Assembly: GCA_002329445.1 (NCBI GenBank)
Contig: DCTU01000105.1
Span: 1-10,471, forward strand
DNA from: a bacterium UBP9_UBA1432
Lineage (GTDB): Bacteria; Vulcanimicrobiota; Xenobia; Xenobiales; Xenobiaceae
Length of the DNA: 10,471 nt
Direction: 5' to 3'
Shown here: one piece after another, positions 6,226 through 10,471 of the stretch
How the letters are laid out: each line of letters starts with the position of its first letter
How positions within the stretch are numbered: position 1 is the stretch's first letter
The notes under the pieces: generated by a model
What the model was told of the DNA's origin: nothing
Seen by the model: the letters and a program-made list of their open reading frames with translations, nothing else
Database searches by the model: none
Made by a program: the position numbers and the translations under genes

Positions 6226-7064
6226 GGCTCGCCTCCCCGGTCTTCCAGGGTGACGTTGAGGCGCAGCCTCCAGCGGGCCAGACGGGGGCCTCGAGGTGGA
6301 GCGGAGGGGTCGAGGAGGCCATAGCCGGCGCTGAGGCGCTCCAGACAGGCTTCTCGTGTAGCGCTGGAGCCAAGATCGAGCCGCTCCAACAGGTAGCCCA
6401 AGCGCTTGAAGACGGTGCGGTTGCCCAGCCGTTCGGCGTATTCCAGGAGTCTTGCCTCGTCGCCATGGTCCTGGAACCAGGTAGTCAGGACTTCGGCCCC
6501 GTGGCGCAGCCCTCCAACCAGTGCCGGATCATCCAGCAGGTCGACCACGGTCCGGGTGGGATCGGACACGGGGACCCGGACCTGGCCGCGCCAGACCGGG
6601 ACCAGGCCGAAGTGCCGGTCCTCGGGAACGTGCTTCAGGCGCAGGGGGGTGGCCTGCAGTTCCACATCTCGCCGAGGAACCCGGCGGGCGGTCATGACGA
6701 CCAGTTTCCGAAACACCTGGTCGGTCAGTCCCCAATGCTCGCAGGCACTCCACCCCCCGATGTAACAGGGTGCGAAGACCTCAAGGGCGGCCGCCCACGG
6801 ATCGACCTGCCAGGTCTCGGGCTCGCGGGTTTCCAGGGGAACCACGGCATAGAGCCCCCGGCGGACGCGGACCAGCCACCCCCCAGCGGCCAGATGGGCC
6901 AGGAACCGACGGGTCTGGGGCAGGGAAAGCCCCAGAAGTTCGGCGGCCACCCCGACGGGGAAGGGGTCGGAGGCCTTGCGGTGCAGGAGCGCGAGCGCCT
7001 GGTGATGGGTCCCGGAGATCCCGCGCCGGGTGCCGAAGTTGGTTTGTGAGTCCTGTAGTTTCAT
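6222..7064 (-). CDS. abiEi: AbiEi-family antitoxin of the first type IV module
   Basis: This 280-aa protein begins at ATG 7064. A longer in-frame reading to 7202 passes through the promoter and repeat region and has no ribosome site, so I chose the shorter start. The N-terminus is a winged helix (about residues 20-75: FPVGVAAELLGLSLPQTRRFLAHLAAGGWLVRV is its core in two overlapping pieces). The C-terminal part has the AbiEi signature CYIGGWSACEHWGL, a VPVSDPTRTVVDLL segment and a helical end. AbiEi antitoxins bind inverted repeats in their own promoter and counter the toxin without stably binding it. Inverted repeats are indeed present at its 5' end. It is followed by the toxin gene with a 4-base overlap. 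The 5' ribosome site is weak, which may limit expression. Confidence 0.9.
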   Translation of the reverse strand: MKLQDSQTNFGTRRGISGTHHQALALLHRKASDPFPVGVAAELLGLSLPQTRRFLAHLAAGGWLVRVRRGLYAVVPLETREPETWQVDPWAAALEVFAPCYIGGWSACEHWGLTDQVFRKLVVMTARRVPRRDVELQATPLRLKHVPEDRHFGLVPVWRGQVRVPVSDPTRTVVDLLDDPALVGGLRHGAEVLTTWFQDHGDEARLLEYAERLGNRTVFKRLGYLLERLDLGSSATREACLERLSAGYGLLDPSAPPRGPRLARWRLRLNVTLEDRGGEP

Positions 7065-7096
7065 CCAGGGTGAAACTTCTTGACTTACAATGTCAA
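7058..7096 (-). promoter_or_regulatory. Autoregulatory region of the first AbiE operon: TTGACA box and two inverted repeats
   Basis: Read on the minus strand, TTGACA (7096-7091) fits a -35 box; I see no good -10 at the usual distance. Two inverted repeats overlap the region: TTGAC and GTCAA separated by 7 bases (7096-7080), and GTTTCA with TGAAAC separated by 7 bases (7076-7058), the latter spanning the start codon. Paired inverted repeats are what AbiEi antitoxins are known to bind, so these are candidate operators. Confidence 0.5.
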
Positions 7097-7180
7097 CCCC
7101 TGCAGAGGGCCGGCCTTTCCATATCCTCTCCCGATAGGGGCTCTGGGGAGGCGCCAGGCGTGGGCTCCGGTGCGCCCCCT

Positions 7181-7222
7181 CGAAAGTGCATGTCACGCTC
7201 ATTCAAGCCAGACCGTGCCGCG
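7181..7222. repeat. ~40-bp direct repeat, right copy, flanking the first AbiE module
   Basis: This is the partner of the copy at 4781-4822, in the same orientation, with the shared core AAGTGCATGTCAC at 7184-7196. It lies about 120 bases upstream of the AbiEi start. No third copy is seen around the second or third AbiE module. Confidence 0.75.
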
Positions 7223-7554
7223 AAGTGCTACTCCACAGGGCCCGCCTCGTCTTCACCGGCGGGATGCCGCCCGGATCGCGATCCTCGCCTGGGCCCCGGC
7301 TCTCGGAGGCCCGTGGGATCGGGCCTGGTGGTGGAGGCTCCTTGACGGTCCTTCAGGACTTGAGGGTTTCTCCAGCGCGGCCTGGCCTGGGCCGTTGCCG
7401 GGGTCGGGGGTGCGGGGCCCGTCCTGCCGGGGGTCATGGCGCTGAAGAAACCTCATCCCCGGGATCGCCAAGGTGTTGTTTGGCGATCATGGAAGGGCCT
7501 CCCGGATCATCGATCGGATGGAAGCTCTACTCTTCCTGGAGCGCGAACAAGCCC
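7223..7554. other. Intergenic stretch after the second AbiE toxin gene, with a stem-loop at 7463-7488
   Basis: I see no gene here. It contains GATCGCCAA (7463-7471) paired perfectly with TTGGCGATC (7480-7488) around an 8-base loop, 67 bases past the toxin stop. It lacks a T-run and could be a weak or Rho-assisted end. A 12-bp perfect palindrome GGATCGCGATCC is at 7273-7284. Confidence 0.45.
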
Positions 7555-8541
7555 TCAAGAAGAAACCTGCTCGCCCGGCGAACCACAGGCCCCGGTGGCC
7601 ATCTCCCGCAGGAACTCCCTGATCCGGGACGCGCAGACCGCAACGGGTACCCTGGCCCCCCAAAAAAGCGGCGCAGCGGCCCGCCAGGCCTGCTCAACCT
7701 GCCGCCATCGCTCCGGGTCCGCTTCCGGCACGAAGGCCGGATGGTCCTCGACCGGCCAGTTTCGGACATCCTTCGTCTCCATCATATCGCCCAGCAGACC
7801 TCGCAGCCGATCCAAGGGGAAGAGGTCCGGAAAGCCCAGAATCTTCACGACGTCCTCATAGTGGCGCACGAAAGCGCCCGCCTCCCGAGTACCACCGTAG
7901 CGCCGGCCCAGGGCCTCCACCTTCTCCAGTAGCGTCACCTCCGGACGTACGCAATGGATCGCCGCAGGTCGATTGCACACGAACCTGCCAGACATATCCC
8001 GAGCCGAACCCTCCATATACTGATGCACCCAGGACGTGAGGGCGCGTTCCTCTCCAGGCGTGACGCGGGCCATGCCCACTTCCAGTCGCACCGTGGCGCG
8101 CACGGACGCGGGAAGTTCCAACCGCCGCCGACTCGGGTATCGAAGACCGAACGCGACGATCTTGGAATGCTCATCGTTTTCGGTCTCCACAACCTCCATG
8201 TCCGGAACGCGAACCACCCGATCCCCGATTGCAGCGAAGAACCTCCGCCGCGACTCCGTGGCCTTCTTCCCCTCAGAGGTCCAACTCGTCACATCAGGGA
8301 GATCCGGCGCCTCGAGTTTCAGGTCCAGGTCCTCTGAGAAGCGCTGAATCAGCCCGAAGGCTTTCGAAAGACTCGTGCCACCCTTGAAAGACACCCGGAA
8401 TCCCATCGACTCGAGCGCCCACAGGGCATGGGTGACCCAGTAGTCCTTCTCGACCAGGGCCGCCGAGACCCCAATGCGTTCCGAGACGATCTCCAGGAGA
8501 TCATGGAAATCCCCATGTCGGTGGATGTAGGCGGATTCCAT
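7555..8541 (-). CDS. abiEii: AbiEii-family nucleotidyltransferase toxin of the second module
   Basis: The product is 328 residues from ATG 8541. A TTG four codons earlier (8553) is in frame, but GGAGGG lies right against it and suits the ATG better. The antitoxin stop is two bases before this ATG (TGAAGATG), so the pair is coupled. Signature motifs are VEKDYWVTHALWAL (about 30-43), KGGTSLSK (53-60) and RFSEDLDL (67-74, with the two metal-binding Asp). Later RPEVTLLEKVEALGRRY and HYEDVVKI match the family's Glu/Lys helix and catalytic-end region. The length is usual for the family, and there is no WYL or zinc extension. It should act as a nucleotidyltransferase that halts growth when the antitoxin fails. 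Confidence 0.9.
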   Translation of the reverse strand: MESAYIHRHGDFHDLLEIVSERIGVSAALVEKDYWVTHALWALESMGFRVSFKGGTSLSKAFGLIQRFSEDLDLKLEAPDLPDVTSWTSEGKKATESRRRFFAAIGDRVVRVPDMEVVETENDEHSKIVAFGLRYPSRRRLELPASVRATVRLEVGMARVTPGEERALTSWVHQYMEGSARDMSGRFVCNRPAAIHCVRPEVTLLEKVEALGRRYGGTREAGAFVRHYEDVVKILGFPDLFPLDRLRGLLGDMMETKDVRNWPVEDHPAFVPEADPERWRQVEQAWRAAAPLFWGARVPVAVCASRIREFLREMATGACGSPGEQVSS

Positions 8542-8543
8542 CT

Positions 8544-9125
8544 TCAGGCGCAACCCTCCAGGGCCCGGGCCAGGAGCAAGCGGACCCGCTTCGAGCCATA
8601 TCCCTCAGCCATCGCCAGCAGTCGCTCGCGATCAAAGCGCCCCTCCTCGACCGCCACGACCAACCTCCTTAACACCGTGTCGCAGTCCACCCCGGCGAGG
8701 TCAGCATTCTCCAGGAGGTCCACGACAAGATACTCCGCCGGAACACGGCCGGGTGGGAACTTCACCCGTCGAAGCCGGAACCTCCTCCGCCCAAGCCAGA
8801 CCTCGCCGCTCCGACCGGTGTTATAGATGAGCGGAACGGCCTCCACGGCGGTGGATCCCAGACCCAGCGCGTTCCATACGCTGGGCCCCGTCCGCAGGTA
8901 GCGCTGCCCCTGGAAGAAGGCCTTCAGGAGTTCCTCCTCCGAAGGTGGAGCTTCCCCGAAGGCCGTTTTTCGGGGCGCGAAATAGAGACCTTGGCGAACC
9001 TTGCGCAGCTCGCCGGCTTCAACAAGTTGCTCTGCCATCCGAGTAGGATTGCGAGCATAATTGCCCAGATCACGGGTCCGGTAGACCTTGCCTGGCCGGG
9101 GAAGAAAGCTCTTGGGAGTCCTCAT
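8544..9125 (-). CDS. AbiEi-like antitoxin of the second module (DUF6088-type)
   Basis: This 193-aa protein starts at ATG 9125. An N-terminal winged-helix segment (about residues 12-52) ends in ELRKVRQGLYFAP, the pattern GELRKVxxGLYYxP common to AbiEi-like proteins. The middle (YLRTGPSVWNALGLGS, then a LRRVKFPPG strand) and the helical C-terminus match the small DUF6088 antitoxin type. It is much shorter than the first module's antitoxin and only distantly related, so the modules are not recent duplicates. Its start lies beside a GGTATG/CATACC palindrome, a likely self-operator. The ribosome site is poor (GAGGA about 15 bases off), so low translation is expected. Confidence 0.82.
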   Translation of the reverse strand: MRTPKSFLPRPGKVYRTRDLGNYARNPTRMAEQLVEAGELRKVRQGLYFAPRKTAFGEAPPSEEELLKAFFQGQRYLRTGPSVWNALGLGSTAVEAVPLIYNTGRSGEVWLGRRRFRLRRVKFPPGRVPAEYLVVDLLENADLAGVDCDTVLRRLVVAVEEGRFDRERLLAMAEGYGSKRVRLLLARALEGCA

Positions 9126-9403
9126 GGCTGGTATGGTTATTCCTCGTAAATATCATACCGCCATTCGACTCTTATGGGAACCATCAAGCACCACCCGTTG
9201 GACACAGAGACCTTCCTGCAATCCCCGCAGAAGTCGAGACTAACCAGGCTGTCGAATTCCTGAAAAGATGAGTGTGCATCTATAAGCCACGGACGACCCG
9301 TTGAGGCGCCATCCACAGACCAGAAGAGTGGAGCGTCCCGACAGGCTGTCCTCGTGCGCAGGTCCCCGCCCCCACCTCGCAGAAATGTAAAGCCATACTT
9401 GAC
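9126..9403. promoter_or_regulatory. Divergent promoter region between the second and third AbiE modules
   Basis: A 278-bp stretch, less GC-rich at its left end, separates two divergent operons. GGTATG (9130-9135) and CATACC (9154-9159) form a 30-bp palindrome, with an extra GGC match outside each arm, next to the second antitoxin's start; it is a candidate AbiEi operator. AT-rich hexamers inside it (TATGAT or TATTTA on the minus strand) could serve as a -10 box. On the other side, ATGTAAAGCCATACTTGAC precedes the third antitoxin's ATG, but I cannot assign boxes with confidence. I see no RNA gene. Confidence 0.45.
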
Positions 9404-9982
9404 ATGTCTGCACACGACCCGCTCCCGACTCCTCACCCTCCGGACTGGGACCGGCTCTACGAGGTCGCCGCCCAGCAGGAGGGCCATTTCACGCTTCACC
9501 AGGCGGCGGGGGCGGGCTACTCGCGCCAGCTCCTCGAGCACCATCTGCGCAAGGGCCGGATCACCCGGACCCGACGCGGGCTCTACCGGCTGACCCACTT
9601 CCCGCCGGGCGACCAGGAGGACCTCGTGGTCTTCTGGCTGTGGTCGCAGCGTCAGGGCGTCTTCAGCCACCAGACCGCGCTCTTCGTCCACGATCTCTGC
9701 GACGCTCTGCCGGGTCACGTACACATGACCCTCCCCTCCCCTCCTGCACTTCGCCGGCGGGTGGTTCCCCAAGGCCTTTGCCTCCATCTGGGTTCCGTCC
9801 CGGCACGAGACCGCACCTGGTCGGGCCCCGTGCCGGTCACCAGACCGTTTCGGACCATCCAGGACTGCCTCGGGGCTTCCGTATCGCCCGAACTGGTGCA
9901 ACAAGCGATCGCGACGGGGCTGGCCCGGGGGCTCTTCTCCCAGGCCGAGGTCGAGGAACTCCACTTGAACGGGTCGCGATGA
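9404..9982 (+). CDS. abiEi: AbiEi-family antitoxin of the third module
   Basis: The product has 192 residues from ATG 9404. No Shine-Dalgarno is visible (TACTTGAC precedes it), so translation may be weak or leaderless. The N-terminus has the AbiEi winged-helix pattern: WDRLYEVAAQQEGHFTLHQA, GYSRQLLEHHLRKG, then ITRTRRGLYRLTHFP. After it come DLVVFWLWSQ and VFSHQTALFVHDL, typical of the middle of this family, and a C-terminal helical part (TIQDCLGASVSPELVQQAI). It should repress its own operon and neutralise the downstream toxin. It overlaps the toxin start by 4 bases (ATGA). Its sequence type differs from both other antitoxins in the window. Confidence 0.9.
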   Translation: MSAHDPLPTPHPPDWDRLYEVAAQQEGHFTLHQAAGAGYSRQLLEHHLRKGRITRTRRGLYRLTHFPPGDQEDLVVFWLWSQRQGVFSHQTALFVHDLCDALPGHVHMTLPSPPALRRRVVPQGLCLHLGSVPARDRTWSGPVPVTRPFRTIQDCLGASVSPELVQQAIATGLARGLFSQAEVEELHLNGSR

Positions 9983-10471
9983 GATACGCCACCCCGATCG
10001 GCTTCAAGATGGTTCTCGAAGCCAGGCTCCAACAGGAATCCCTGGCCACCGGTCGTCCGCTCCAGCGCCTCCGGCAACTGGTGGTCTTCGAGCGCTTCCT
10101 GGCCCGCCTCTTCCACAGCTTCGGGTCCAGAGCCACGCTGAAGGGCGGGATGGTCCTCGAGCTTCGTCTTTCCCGTGCCCGCACGACGCGGGACCTGGAC
10201 CTCCGTCTCACCGGGCATCCGGAAGGGCTGCTCCATCGTCTGCAGGAGATCGGGCAGCTCGACCTGGAGGACTTCTTCACCTTCGAGGTCGTCCCCGACG
10301 CGCATCACCCCGCCCTGGCGATCCAGGGGCAACCCTACGAGGGGCAGCGGTACCGGGTCCAGGGCTTCCTGGCCGGCAAGTCCTACGGAGCCCGCTTCCA
10401 GGTGGACGCCGCCCTTGCCGAACCGCAGGTCATGTCTCCCGAGCGGCTCTCCGCCCCCACCTTCCTGGAGT
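9979..10471 (+). CDS. abiEii: AbiEii-family nucleotidyltransferase toxin of the third module (3' end outside window)
   Basis: The first 164 residues are visible, from an ATG that overlaps the antitoxin stop. Motifs are LQRLRQLVVFERFLARL (about 28-44), LKGGMVLELRL (54-64) and RTTRDLDL (68-75, with Asp72 and Asp74), followed by FQVDAAL (140-146), which would supply the third acidic position. The RTTRDLDL form marks a different AbiEii subgroup from the RFSEDLD form of the other two toxins here. The frame is open to the last base, so the gene continues beyond the window. Confidence 0.9.
   Translation, partial: MRYATPIGFKMVLEARLQQESLATGRPLQRLRQLVVFERFLARLFHSFGSRATLKGGMVLELRLSRARTTRDLDLRLTGHPEGLLHRLQEIGQLDLEDFFTFEVVPDAHHPALAIQGQPYEGQRYRVQGFLAGKSYGARFQVDAALAEPQVMSPERLSAPTFLE

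Noticed and set aside
7064..7202. Longer start for the first AbiEi antitoxin at 7202
   Set aside because: The extra residues cover the TTGACA/operator region and part of the 40-bp repeat, with no ribosome site and no family resemblance.

Overview
This GC-rich accessory region comes from a bacterium. Most genes look close to 70% GC by eye, use many GTG starts and have strong AGGAGG-like ribosome sites. The lineage cannot be fixed from the sequence alone. A high-GC Gram-negative such as an Acidobacteriota or Myxococcota/Deltaproteobacteria member is a low-confidence guess. The region reads as a genomic island boundary that joins a polymorphic-toxin locus, a recombinase locus and a cluster of type IV toxin-antitoxin modules.

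Layout. (1) 1-1046, plus strand, lower GC: the 3' end of an Rhs/YD-repeat protein with the Rhs-associated core and a short Cys-containing hydrophobic tail, then a small two-helix membrane protein that could be its immunity partner. (2) 1047-2465: about 1.4 kb with no convincing gene but rich in foldable DNA. It holds a 51-bp stem-loop, two long perfect hairpins and a shorter third one, four tandem copies of a ~146-bp unit with three stem-loops each, and a ~186-bp imperfect inverted repeat with two 84-bp arms. (3) 2466-3472, plus strand: a tight operon of a 75-aa unknown protein, a 199-aa tyrosine recombinase with the full catalytic set but no N-terminal core-binding domain, and a 54-aa unknown protein. 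(4) 3494-4306, minus strand: a ribbon-helix-helix protein with a long charged tail, preceded by perfect 15-bp inverted repeats. (5) 4885-7064, minus strand: an AbiEi antitoxin and an AbiEii toxin fused to a WYL-like domain and a C-terminal Cys/His zinc-binding motif. This pair is flanked by direct copies of a ~40-bp element that contains the same 13-bp core as the repeats before the RHH gene. (6) 7555-9125, minus strand: a second, unrelated AbiE pair. (7) 9404-10471, plus strand: a third AbiE pair, divergent from the second, with its toxin cut by the window end.

How it may work together. Each AbiE pair should be a self-contained type IV toxin-antitoxin unit: a winged-helix AbiEi antitoxin that represses its own operon, followed by an overlapping nucleotidyltransferase toxin. 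Such units commonly act in phage defence and in stabilising mobile DNA. The recombinase next to heavily structured repeats, and the shared core motif at the edges of one AbiE module and before the RHH gene, suggest either a recombination platform that gathers toxin-antitoxin cassettes or an RHH-controlled regulon. The sequence shows the repeats and the gene families directly. The link between them is inference.
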